Assembly: GCA_028877005.1 (NCBI GenBank)
Contig: JAGWPI010000090.1
Coordinates: 1-9,359, forward strand
DNA from: Bacteroidota bacterium
GTDB taxonomy: Bacteria; Bacteroidota; Bacteroidia; Chitinophagales; Chitinophagaceae
Direction of reading: 5' to 3'
Length of the DNA stretch: 9,359 nucleotides
The translations under genes and the position numbers were made by a program. Below, piece after piece: positions 1 through 7,431 of this stretch (position 1 is the stretch's first letter; every line of letters begins with the position of its first letter). The notes under the pieces are model-generated. The model was not told where the DNA came from, searched no databases, and saw only the letters and a list, made by a program, of their open reading frames with translations.

Positions 1-2247
1 AAAAAAGAATATACAAGGGCCAAACCCTATTTAGAAGCCTATATTAAGGCAACACCAATGCCCAACCGTGAAGATATTTATGAATTAGCTTATTGTTATT
101 ACGCAGTAGGCAATTATCAAGAAAGTATACCCGTGCTGAAAGAATTAGGTGGTAAAGAAGATTCATTAGCGCAAAACAGTATGTATTTATTAGCAGATGC
201 ATATTTGAAAACGGGGCAAAAAGCCAATGCCAGAAACGCTTTTTTATTCTGTGCCACTAATAATGCCAATCCCACACAAAAGCAAGTTTCAATTTTTAAC
301 TATGCAAAACTTAGTTATGAATTGGGATATTTTGACATTGCACAGCGCGAATTAGAATCTTTTATCAATAATTATCCTTCTTCTCCTTACATTCAAGAAG
401 CTAAAGAAATTGAAGTAAGTGTATTAGCCAATACCAGCAATTTTAAAGATGCATTAATCCTATTTGAAAGTCTATCTTCTCAAAGCGAAAATGTGAAAAA
501 AATCTATCCTAAAATACTATATGGAAGAGCAGTTGAACTATTGAATGACCAGCACATTAATGAAGCAGATGCATTACTTACAAGATTATTGCAGGTGCCA
601 TATAATGAAAGCCAACTACCTTATGCTTATTTTTGGAAGGGCGAAATTGCCTACCGAAATGCTAATATAGATCAGGCTATACAATACGATAATGCTTATT
701 TAAAAAATCCTCAAGTATTAGGCGAGGTAAACCCGGTAAACGCACATTATAATTTGGGATATGCACTATTAAAAAAAGAATTATACAGCGAGGCATTAAG
801 CAATTTTCAACAAGTTGCTAAAAACTTATCATCCAATCCAACACCTATTCAGTTAGATGCTTATATACGTTCCGGAGATTGTTATTTTATGAATAGAAAT
901 TATAAGCAGGCGTTGGTTATTTATGATAGAATTATTGAAATGAATGCAAAAGGAGCAGATTATGCATTGTATCAAAAAGCCATTATTGCGGGTGCCTATA
1001 ACAAAAACTCAGAAAAAATAAATTTATTGCAAAATTTAGTGAAACAATATCCCCATTCTGATTTTGCTAATGAAGCCAACTTTGAAATTGCCAATACTTA
1101 TATGGCTGCTGAAAACTTTGGTGCAGCAATACCTTATTTACAAGCCATTTTGCAAAATAATGATGCTTCAGCTATGTGGCCTAAAGTATATTTAAAATTA
1201 GGGGTTTGTGCATTTAATCTAAATGAAAACAATCAAGCACTTCAGCAATTTACACAGTTAGTTTCCCATTATCCAAATTCTCCTGAAAGCGACGAATCTA
1301 TAGAATATATTCGTAATATATTTTTAGAAAATCATCAGCCTGATGCATTTGTAGCTTTTATGAAACAAAATGGGAAGCCCATTTCGTATACAGAAGAGGA
1401 TTCATTAACTTTTCGTTCAGCACAATTGGCATATGAAGCAGGTAACTTATCAACTGCATTGAAAGGGTATCAAAATTATCTTTCAAAATTTTCAGATGGG
1501 CAATATAGTTTAGAAGCTAATTATTTTATGGCAGAAATTTATTTGGCTAACAAAGAACCCCAAAACGCATTATCATATTATGCTGTTGTTGCAGCTAAAG
1601 CACCTAACATATATGCTGAAAGAAGTATACTGCAATGTGCCCGAATTGAATATTTTGATATGAAGGATTTTACAAAAGCAGCTAATTATTATCAACAACT
1701 TAAGTCTATTGCTACCCAGCAGGAAAATAAGTTAGAAGCTATGCGTGGTTTACTACGTTGTCAATATAAATTGCAAGAATGGAAAGCTGCAGTAGCCAAT
1801 GCACAGGATATTTTACAAGAGAAAGGTGCAGCCGAAGATGACCGAATGATGGCTAATATGATTGTTGCCAAAAATTTTCAGGCCGATAGCGCTTTAACTG
1901 AGGCATCTAATGCTTATCAGCAAGTTATTAAGCTAGGTAAATCTGAATATAGTGCAGAGGCCCAATATCGTATTGCCCAAATATTATACTTACAAAATCA
2001 ATTATCTACTGCTGAAAAAGCGGCTTTTGAAGTAATAAAAAAATATGGCTCATATGATTATTGGGTAACAGACAGCTATTTGTTGTTGGGTGATATATAT
2101 TTTAAAGAGAATGATTTGTTTAATGCTGAAGCTACTTTTAAAAGCGTTGCAGAGAATGCCACAATTGATGAATTAAAGAATGTGGCTATACAAAAATTAG
2201 CTTTAGTACAAGCTGCCAAAAACAAATCTTCTAAAACTAATCAATAA
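1..2247 (+). CDS. Large tetratricopeptide-repeat (TPR) protein, 5' end outside window
   Basis: The reading frame is open from base 1, so the first ATG at 58 is internal and the true start lies upstream; 748 residues are visible. Almost the whole protein is a chain of paired amphipathic helices with TPR signatures, recurring as A-x-(Y/F)-x-x-G-x-(Y/F)-x-x-A and often followed by a (Y/F)P turn, as in 'NNYPSSP', 'KQYPHSD' and 'SHYPNSP'. I estimate about 18 helix pairs. No enzyme motif is visible. TPR solenoids bind other proteins, and long ones in Bacteroidota are often periplasmic or attached to the outer membrane; the signal sequence that would show this is outside the window. The stop lies 20 bases before the beta-barrel gene, which suggests co-transcription and a possible scaffold role for that barrel. 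The binding partner is inferred, the repeat architecture is seen. Confidence 0.9.
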   Translation, partial: KKEYTRAKPYLEAYIKATPMPNREDIYELAYCYYAVGNYQESIPVLKELGGKEDSLAQNSMYLLADAYLKTGQKANARNAFLFCATNNANPTQKQVSIFNYAKLSYELGYFDIAQRELESFINNYPSSPYIQEAKEIEVSVLANTSNFKDALILFESLSSQSENVKKIYPKILYGRAVELLNDQHINEADALLTRLLQVPYNESQLPYAYFWKGEIAYRNANIDQAIQYDNAYLKNPQVLGEVNPVNAHYNLGYALLKKELYSEALSNFQQVAKNLSSNPTPIQLDAYIRSGDCYFMNRNYKQALVIYDRIIEMNAKGADYALYQKAIIAGAYNKNSEKINLLQNLVKQYPHSDFANEANFEIANTYMAAENFGAAIPYLQAILQNNDASAMWPKVYLKLGVCAFNLNENNQALQQFTQLVSHYPNSPESDESIEYIRNIFLENHQPDAFVAFMKQNGKPISYTEEDSLTFRSAQLAYEAGNLSTALKGYQNYLSKFSDGQYSLEANYFMAEIYLANKEPQNALSYYAVVAAKAPNIYAERSILQCARIEYFDMKDFTKAANYYQQLKSIATQQENKLEAMRGLLRCQYKLQEWKAAVANAQDILQEKGAAEDDRMMANMIVAKNFQADSALTEASNAYQQVIKLGKSEYSAEAQYRIAQILYLQNQLSTAEKAAFEVIKKYGSYDYWVTDSYLLLGDIYFKENDLFNAEATFKSVAENATIDELKNVAIQKLALVQAAKNKSSKTNQ

Positions 2248-2267
2248 TATTTTTAATTTTTTTAATA

Positions 2268-4067
2268 ATGACAAAAAAATATTTTATAAACATATGGGTT
2301 ACACAGCTTGCTTTTTTTTGCATGCTGCAAACTGCTTTGGCTACTCATCATCATATTCTGCAAAAAAAAATCACAAAAAAAAGGCATGCTATAGCAACAA
2401 AAAATTTGGCTCATAAAACTAAAAATACCCATAGTGTAGTAACAAAATCAGTAATAAAAAAAACAACATTACAGAATACTGCAATGCCTATTACTGCATT
2501 GCAAGACACACTTACTCCAAAAGTTGTAGTTGTAACTTCTGTGTTTAAGCCTTCTTTGCGCAGTGCCGCTAAAATAAATTTAACAGCAGCAACAGCACCT
2601 ACAGAAGTATCTGTTATACCTTTAATGTATAATGTGCCTGCACAAAATCTAACTTTTTCTTACCATCCTGTAGCAATTAAACCCTTGGCATTGATGATAG
2701 ACACTGCATTGCATTGGAATAAAGACAGGTATATTAAGGTAGGTTATGGTAATTATGCAACACCTTATGCAGAGGTGGGTGTTTCCTTAGGCGATGGAAC
2801 AAAATCTGCAATTTTATTGCATGGGAAATATACTTCATCAAAAGGTAATTTGCCTTATCAAAATTTTACAAAAGGAGATATAGATGGTAATGGGGTATTT
2901 GCGTTGCCGAATCAACAACAGTTAACTGGTAAAATTTATTTTAACAATAGTACTCAATATTTATACGGATTTACCGGCAATAATAATTTTACTAAAGAGC
3001 AGTTGCAACAGCAGTTTAATACAATTGGTGGTAATATAGGAATAGAAACCAACCAACCTAACGATTATGGCATTGCATATCACCCTGAAATTGGCTTTTC
3101 CTCATTTTTCGATAGTCATCAGGCCAATGAATTCAATGCAGTAATAAAAGTACCCATTAGCAAAACACTAGGTAAGCTGCTTAAATTTGAAGTTACTGGA
3201 TTAGCAGATATTACCCATCTTCAAACACCCAATCAAACCATCAATAATAATCTGTTTTATGTTGCCCCTGCATTATCATTTAAGGTACCTAATGTACAGT
3301 TAAAAGCAGGCATTCAACCAAGTTGGGATAATAATGAATTCTCTTTATTACCCGATATTGCTCTTCAAGCCAACATTGCCGAAAATCAATTAATTGTTTT
3401 GGCAGGATGGCAAGGCTATTATAATAAGAATACTTACCAAAGTCTTGTTGCTTTTAATCCATTTATCGAACAGCCTTCTGCTTTATTCAATACAAAATTT
3501 ACAGAACAGTATGCGGGAATAAAAGGTAATGCGGGAAAACATTTTGCATATTTGGCAAAAATTTCATTTCTTCAAATCAATCATCAGCCTTTATTTGCCA
3601 ATGATACAGCAGCAGGAAAATCACAAAGTTTTGTAGTATTAGACGAACCCAAATTACAGGCTTTGCGTTTACATGGCGAAATTTCTTATACTGACCAGGA
3701 AAAATTTTCTTTTATAGCCGGAATGGATTATACAAAATACACCCAACAACAACTATATAATAAACCTTGGGGACTATTGCCTTTAGATATAACAGGCACT
3801 CTTCGTTATAAATTAACCCAAGATTTTTCACTAAAATCTGATTTGTTTTTGTGGGATGGTTCTCAGTACCGCGATCCGGTTACACTGGCTTCAAGAAAAT
3901 TACCGGCCGCCATTGATATGAATGCCGGTGCAGAATTTGCTGTAAGTAAACATCTAAATTTATGGTTACAGTTCAATAATATTTTTAATAATAAATACCA
4001 ACGATGGAACCAATATCAGGTTTTAGGTTTTAATGTTCTGGGAGGAATCGTATATTCGTTCCATTAA
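2268..4067 (+). CDS. Outer-membrane beta-barrel protein, TonB-receptor-like but without plug
   Basis: This 599-residue protein starts with a Sec signal peptide: Lys3-Lys4, a hydrophobic stretch at about 8-25, and probable cleavage after Ala25 in 'TALA'. Residues 26 to about 90 are basic and low in complexity, rich in Lys, Thr and His. From about residue 155 ('YIKVGYGNY') to the end, alternating polar and apolar strands with aromatic girdle residues fit a beta-barrel. The C-terminus, with 'FNNIFNNKYQRWNQY' followed by 'LGGIVYSF', is typical of the last strands of TonB-dependent receptors, but no plug domain, TonB box or carboxypeptidase-like domain is visible. It ends in Phe-His rather than the usual terminal Phe. 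The substrate is unknown. It sits between the TPR gene (20 bases) and the HU-CCDC81 gene (9 bases). The first 200 bases carry several homopolymer runs of 7 to 9 bases. Confidence 0.87.
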   Translation: MTKKYFINIWVTQLAFFCMLQTALATHHHILQKKITKKRHAIATKNLAHKTKNTHSVVTKSVIKKTTLQNTAMPITALQDTLTPKVVVVTSVFKPSLRSAAKINLTAATAPTEVSVIPLMYNVPAQNLTFSYHPVAIKPLALMIDTALHWNKDRYIKVGYGNYATPYAEVGVSLGDGTKSAILLHGKYTSSKGNLPYQNFTKGDIDGNGVFALPNQQQLTGKIYFNNSTQYLYGFTGNNNFTKEQLQQQFNTIGGNIGIETNQPNDYGIAYHPEIGFSSFFDSHQANEFNAVIKVPISKTLGKLLKFEVTGLADITHLQTPNQTINNNLFYVAPALSFKVPNVQLKAGIQPSWDNNEFSLLPDIALQANIAENQLIVLAGWQGYYNKNTYQSLVAFNPFIEQPSALFNTKFTEQYAGIKGNAGKHFAYLAKISFLQINHQPLFANDTAAGKSQSFVVLDEPKLQALRLHGEISYTDQEKFSFIAGMDYTKYTQQQLYNKPWGLLPLDITGTLRYKLTQDFSLKSDLFLWDGSQYRDPVTLASRKLPAAIDMNAGAEFAVSKHLNLWLQFNNIFNNKYQRWNQYQVLGFNVLGGIVYSFH

Positions 4068-4076
4068 TGTAAACAA

Positions 4077-4658
4077 ATGAATGAACTTTTGTTTCCATAT
4101 TTATTGGTACATCAGCGTTTGGGCATACCAGGCATTGGCTCATTTCTGTTGGTAAGAAATATCCCAAAAATTAATTGGGAACAAAAAATTGTACAGCCTC
4201 CTGAAGAACAGATTAGTTTTGTTGCTGAAACTATTGAAGCAGACCATTTTTTTTATAAAACAGTAGCACAGCAACTTAATATTTCTGAAGTAGCTGCCAT
4301 TCAACAATTTACTGAATTTGCCTATCAATTAAGAGTACAATTACAAGAAGGCGGTGCGCTTATACCAAATATTGGTACATTGTTACTAAATCCTGATGGT
4401 GAAATAGTTTTTAGACCAATGGTACAAAATAATCCCTTTTTACAAAACGTATCTTTTCAACACATTCAACTAACTTCTACATCTAAAGCTTCTAGCGTAA
4501 AGCCAGTTTCAATTTTAGATAACCTTCCTGCTGCACAAAATTCAATGGCAACAACGGAAGAAGTATTTGTTGAAAATGAAAAAAGGGATAATTGGTGGAT
4601 CTATGCCATTCTGTTAACTATAATTGGTTTAGGTGCCTTATTACTGGCTTTTTTGTAA
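4077..4658 (+). CDS. HU-CCDC81 domain protein with C-terminal membrane anchor, no SPOR domain
   Basis: This 193-residue protein matches the Bacteroidota HU-CCDC81 pattern. An N-terminal segment carries 'PGIGSF' at 18-23 (consensus PGFGGF) and 'PPEEQISF' at 41-48. A second HU-like segment at about 53-115 ends with 'EGGALIPNIGTL', the usual turn in this family. Residues about 115-172 are a linker. Residues 173-193 form one hydrophobic helix starting at Trp-Trp and running to the stop, so the protein is predicted to be tail-anchored in the inner membrane with the HU part in the cytoplasm. Family members normally continue past this helix into a periplasmic SPOR domain that binds denuded peptidoglycan; here nothing follows. 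HU-type domains may bind DNA or protein, and which applies in this family is not established to my knowledge. It starts 9 bases after the barrel gene. Confidence 0.82.
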   Translation: MNELLFPYLLVHQRLGIPGIGSFLLVRNIPKINWEQKIVQPPEEQISFVAETIEADHFFYKTVAQQLNISEVAAIQQFTEFAYQLRVQLQEGGALIPNIGTLLLNPDGEIVFRPMVQNNPFLQNVSFQHIQLTSTSKASSVKPVSILDNLPAAQNSMATTEEVFVENEKRDNWWIYAILLTIIGLGALLLAFL

Positions 4659-4670
4659 TTTTTAAAAGGA

Positions 4671-5573
4671 ATGAATCAAAATATACATTATACTTTTTGC
4701 CCAATTTGTCATAGTAATTTTATACAGCCAATATTTTCTGCCAAGGACTATTCCGTTTCTAATGCAACTTTTTCAATATGGGAATGTCAGGATTGTAAAG
4801 GCCGATTTACCCAAGATATTCCCAGTGAATCAGCCATTGGTACCTATTATCAATCAGAAAATTATATTTCGCATAGTGATACAAAAAATGGCATTGTTAA
4901 TAGACTGTACCATTGGGTACGAAGTATTACCTTACAGCAAAAACGAAAATTTATTACCCAAATTGGAACCGATGCAAATAAATCTATTTTAGATGTTGGT
5001 GCGGGTACAGGTGCATTTGCAAATACCATGCAGTTGGCAGGATGGAAGGTAACTGGCATTGAAGTTGATGCCGGTGCTCGGCAAATTGCAGCATCTAAAT
5101 TCAATCTTCAGTTTTTCTTACCGAATTTTTTATACCAAATTCCTCCTGAAACATTTCAAATTATTACCCTTTGGCATGTGTTGGAGCATGTACATGATTT
5201 GCATGGTTATATGAAAATATTTCGACAATCATTGCAGCCTAATGGTAAATTAGTAATAGCCGTGCCCAATTATACATCTTACGATGCAAAATATTATCAG
5301 CAATATTGGGCAGCCTATGATGTGCCCCGCCATTTATACCATTTTTCACCGGATAGTATGGCCAATTTAGCTGCGCAACATGGTTTTGTTATTCAGCAAT
5401 ATCAATCCATGCCCTTCGATAGTTTTTATGTGGCTTTATTAAGTGAACAATACAAATCCGGGAAATCTAACTTTTTAAATGCAGGTTGGGTAGGTATTCG
5501 TTCTACTTTTAAAATGTGGCGGGATACAAAAAATTGTAGTTCTGTTATTTATGTTTTAGAAAAGATAAATTAA
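4671..5573 (+). CDS. Class I SAM-dependent methyltransferase with N-terminal Cys4 zinc-binding motif
   Basis: This 300-residue protein has two parts. Cys10, Cys13, Cys39 and Cys42 form two CxxC pairs that probably hold a structural zinc. The Rossmann-fold methyltransferase part follows: motif I 'DVGAGTG' at 108-114 binds S-adenosylmethionine, the acidic 'GIEVD' follows at the end of strand 2, and 'WHVLEHV' at 168-174 is the Methyltransf_23-type motif. The late segment 'YDVPRHLYHFS' is also typical of this family. Such proteins are common near surface-polysaccharide or envelope genes and methylate sugars or other small molecules, but the substrate cannot be read from the sequence. It begins 12 bases after the HU-CCDC81 gene and is likely the last gene of that operon. 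An AAAAGGA string touches the ATG directly, too close to act as a Shine-Dalgarno site. Confidence 0.88.
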   Translation: MNQNIHYTFCPICHSNFIQPIFSAKDYSVSNATFSIWECQDCKGRFTQDIPSESAIGTYYQSENYISHSDTKNGIVNRLYHWVRSITLQQKRKFITQIGTDANKSILDVGAGTGAFANTMQLAGWKVTGIEVDAGARQIAASKFNLQFFLPNFLYQIPPETFQIITLWHVLEHVHDLHGYMKIFRQSLQPNGKLVIAVPNYTSYDAKYYQQYWAAYDVPRHLYHFSPDSMANLAAQHGFVIQQYQSMPFDSFYVALLSEQYKSGKSNFLNAGWVGIRSTFKMWRDTKNCSSVIYVLEKIN

Positions 5574-5617
5574 GTACTTATTTCATTTCTAAATGGCAAT
5601 TAAACCTTTTTTATGGG

Positions 5618-5625
5618 TAATTTTG
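5618..5625 (+). promoter_or_regulatory. Candidate Bacteroidota -7 promoter box for hisIE
   Basis: TAATTTTG is an exact match to the TAnnTTTG -7 element used by the primary sigma factor of Bacteroidota, and ends 37 bases before the hisIE start in the 89-base gap after the methyltransferase gene. I see no clear -33 TTTG partner at the expected distance, and AT-rich DNA yields such matches by chance, so this is tentative. It suggests that hisIE is transcribed separately from the genes before it. Confidence 0.4.
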
Positions 5626-5662
5626 ATGCCAGTTAAATTTTTCAGGAATCAAGATACATATT

Positions 5663-6259
5663 ATGCAAATAAATTTTAACAAGTATAGCGATGGTTTAGT
5701 TCCAGCAGTTATTCAGGATTATAACACTTTGAAGGTATTAATGTTGGGCTTTATGAATGAAGCTGCATACCTGCAAACTGAACAAACAGGTAGGGTAACT
5801 TTTTACAGTAGAAGCAAGCAAAGACTATGGACAAAAGGTGAAGAGAGCGGCCATTTTTTAGATGTAAAAAGCATTGATAGCGATTGTGATAACGATACTT
5901 TACTGATTAAAGTGATACCACATGGCCCGGTTTGCCATACCGGAGCTGATACTTGTTGGAGTGAAAAAAATCATTCCAATAATTTTTTATTGTATTTAGA
6001 AGAAGTGATTCGATTGCGAAGTAAAGCATCTCCTGAGCAATCTTATGTGGCTAGGCTTATGCAAAAAGGAATTAATAAAGTAGCTCAAAAAGTAGGCGAG
6101 GAAGCTGTTGAAGTAGTTATTGAAGCCAAGGATAACAATGAAACTTTATTTTTAAACGAATCAGCTGATTTGTTGTTTCATTATTTAGTATTGTTGGCTG
6201 CAAAAAATTATTCATTAAATGATGTAATAAAAGTTTTACAGGAAAGGCATGCTAAATAA
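5663..6259 (+). CDS. hisIE: Bifunctional phosphoribosyl-AMP cyclohydrolase / phosphoribosyl-ATP pyrophosphatase
   Basis: This enzyme does steps 2 and 3 of histidine biosynthesis in the cytoplasm: it splits pyrophosphate from phosphoribosyl-ATP (HisE part) and opens the adenine ring of phosphoribosyl-AMP (HisI part). The HisI domain is residues 1 to about 105. Asp74, Asp76 and Asp78 in 'DCDND' are the magnesium ligands, and Cys75, Cys91 and Cys98 (in 'GPVCHTGADTCW') the zinc ligands of the family. The HisE domain, about 125-198, is a MazG-like helical fold with 'KVGEEAVEV' (Glu146, Glu147, Glu150) and 'NESADLL' (Glu166, Asp169) as metal-binding acids. All key residues are present and the 198-residue length is normal for the fusion, so it should be active. 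No other his gene is in the window. The stop is 55 bases before the thioredoxin gene. Confidence 0.97.
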   Translation: MQINFNKYSDGLVPAVIQDYNTLKVLMLGFMNEAAYLQTEQTGRVTFYSRSKQRLWTKGEESGHFLDVKSIDSDCDNDTLLIKVIPHGPVCHTGADTCWSEKNHSNNFLLYLEEVIRLRSKASPEQSYVARLMQKGINKVAQKVGEEAVEVVIEAKDNNETLFLNESADLLFHYLVLLAAKNYSLNDVIKVLQERHAK

Positions 6260-6284
6260 TAAACATATTCTATATTTAAATATT

Positions 6285-6301
6285 ATTCAAATACATTCAA
6301 A
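6285..6301 (+). repeat. Two ATTCAAA direct repeats upstream of the thioredoxin gene
   Basis: ATTCAAA occurs at 6285-6291 and 6295-6301, starts 10 bases apart, about one helical turn, in the 55-base gap before the TlpA-like gene. A 12-base palindrome, ATATTTAAATAT, lies just before it at 6272-6283. The spacing would suit a regulator binding one face of the DNA, but in such AT-rich sequence it may be chance. No exact TAnnTTTG box is present in this gap. Confidence 0.3.
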
Positions 6302-6314
6302 ATAAAACGCAATC

Positions 6315-7388
6315 ATGCAAAAATTAATTTTGTTACTGTTAGTACCATTTAGTGTTTTAGCACAATCCGGATTTGTAATAAAGGGCGATGTAAAAGGCTT
6401 GAAAGATAGTACATTGGTATTTTTAGTAAGTGGTGCTACCGGTAAATCTGTTGCAGAAGATTATTCCAAAAATGGAAAATTTACTTTAAAAGGTAATTTA
6501 GAGAATGCAGATATTTATCAACTCAATTTTATAGGTTACAATGAAACTGCCGAAGTATTTATGCAGAATAACCAGGTATTTGTAAATGGAGATGTTAAAC
6601 ATTTAAAAGATTTGGTGTTTTCAGGTTCTACACTTCAAAATGATTATGTGGATTATTTAAAAGGATTCAATCCACTAAAAGAAAAATTAGCTCAATTGGT
6701 TGCTGCCATTAATGCTGAAAAGCCTGGTGAAAAACGCGATTCACTAATTACCTCATTTGGTGTTTATAAAAACATGGTTATAAGCCAAGTAGATCATTTT
6801 ATTAAACAAAAGCCTGCATCACAAGTAAGTGCATTTGTTGTATATGCTGTAAACCCGCTTTTTACCGGCCCTGATGAATTAGAAAATAAATATAATCAAC
6901 TAGCTCCTGCTGCAAAAAACGGCTTCTATGGAAAATTAATTGAACAAACTATAGCTGCTTCAAAAGTAGGCGCTTTAGGAACCAAGGCAATTGATTTTAC
7001 ACAAAATGATACAGCTAATCAGCCTGTTTCATTAAATTCATTTAAAGGAAAATATGTGTTGGTAGATTTTTGGGCAAGTTGGTGTAGACCTTGTAGAATG
7101 GAAAATCCTAATGTAGTTGCTGTTTACAATCAATTTAAAAATAAAAATTTTACCATATTAGGCGTTTCATTAGATCAACAAAAAGATAATTGGTTAAAAG
7201 CCATTCATGATGATGGACTAACGTGGACTCATGTAAGCGATTTGCAATTTTGGAACAATGCAGTTGCACGGCTATATCATATTGAATCCATTCCGGACAA
7301 TATATTGATTGACCCAAATGGCATCATTATTGCCCGAGGCTTACGAAGTGAACAATTAAAAGAAAAGCTAGAAGAGGTAATAAAATAA
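6315..7388 (+). CDS. Periplasmic TlpA-like thioredoxin-fold protein with DUF4369 N-terminal domain
   Basis: This 357-residue protein begins with a short signal peptide (hydrophobic 4-15, probable cleavage after Ala16 in 'SVLAQ'); there is no lipobox cysteine, so it should be soluble in the periplasm. Residues about 20-110 fit the DUF4369 beta-rich domain common at the head of Bacteroidota TlpA proteins, starting 'FVIKGDVKGL'. A helical linker follows. The thioredoxin-like domain, about 220-357, has the redox motif 'WCRPC' with Cys257 and Cys260, preceded by 'GKYVLVDFWAS', and the cis-proline loop 'SIPDN' with Pro327. Such proteins reduce or exchange disulfides in envelope proteins, including in cytochrome c maturation, but the client is not visible here. 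The length is normal. It is the last + strand gene before a strong terminator. Confidence 0.93.
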   Translation: MQKLILLLLVPFSVLAQSGFVIKGDVKGLKDSTLVFLVSGATGKSVAEDYSKNGKFTLKGNLENADIYQLNFIGYNETAEVFMQNNQVFVNGDVKHLKDLVFSGSTLQNDYVDYLKGFNPLKEKLAQLVAAINAEKPGEKRDSLITSFGVYKNMVISQVDHFIKQKPASQVSAFVVYAVNPLFTGPDELENKYNQLAPAAKNGFYGKLIEQTIAASKVGALGTKAIDFTQNDTANQPVSLNSFKGKYVLVDFWASWCRPCRMENPNVVAVYNQFKNKNFTILGVSLDQQKDNWLKAIHDDGLTWTHVSDLQFWNNAVARLYHIESIPDNILIDPNGIIIARGLRSEQLKEKLEEVIK

Positions 7389-7405
7389 TTTTTAAAACAA
7401 ATAGG

Positions 7406-7431
7406 TGCTTCTTCTTATTTAAGAAGAAGCA
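7406..7431. terminator. Bidirectional intrinsic terminator between convergent genes
   Basis: A perfect inverted repeat, TGCTTCTTCTT and AAGAAGAAGCA around an ATTT loop, gives an 11-bp stem. On the + strand it is followed by ATTATTTT, and on the - strand by a T-rich run (reading ATTTGTTTTAAAAATTATTTT), so it can stop transcription of the thioredoxin gene from the left and of the YffB-like gene from the right. It lies 17 bases after the first stop codon and abuts the second. Confidence 0.85.

Noticed and set aside
58..60. ATG at 58 as the start of the TPR protein
   Set aside because: The same frame is open from base 1 and the upstream codons continue a TPR-like helix, so the gene begins outside the window.
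4140..4328. Open frame of about 60 codons on the minus strand
   Set aside because: It lies wholly inside the HU-CCDC81 gene, which has clear family motifs, and its translation shows no domain pattern.
4664..4670. AAAAGGA as a Shine-Dalgarno site for the methyltransferase
   Set aside because: It touches the ATG with no spacer, and Bacteroidota rarely depend on Shine-Dalgarno pairing.
4762..5104. Two short open frames (4762-4992 plus, 4862-5104 minus)
   Set aside because: Both overlap the methyltransferase, including the segment that codes for its SAM-binding motif; they are antisense or shifted-frame noise.
5594..5631. Inverted repeat TGGCA / TGCCA in the gap before hisIE
   Set aside because: Only 5 bases per arm and a 28-base loop; too weak for a terminator or operator call.
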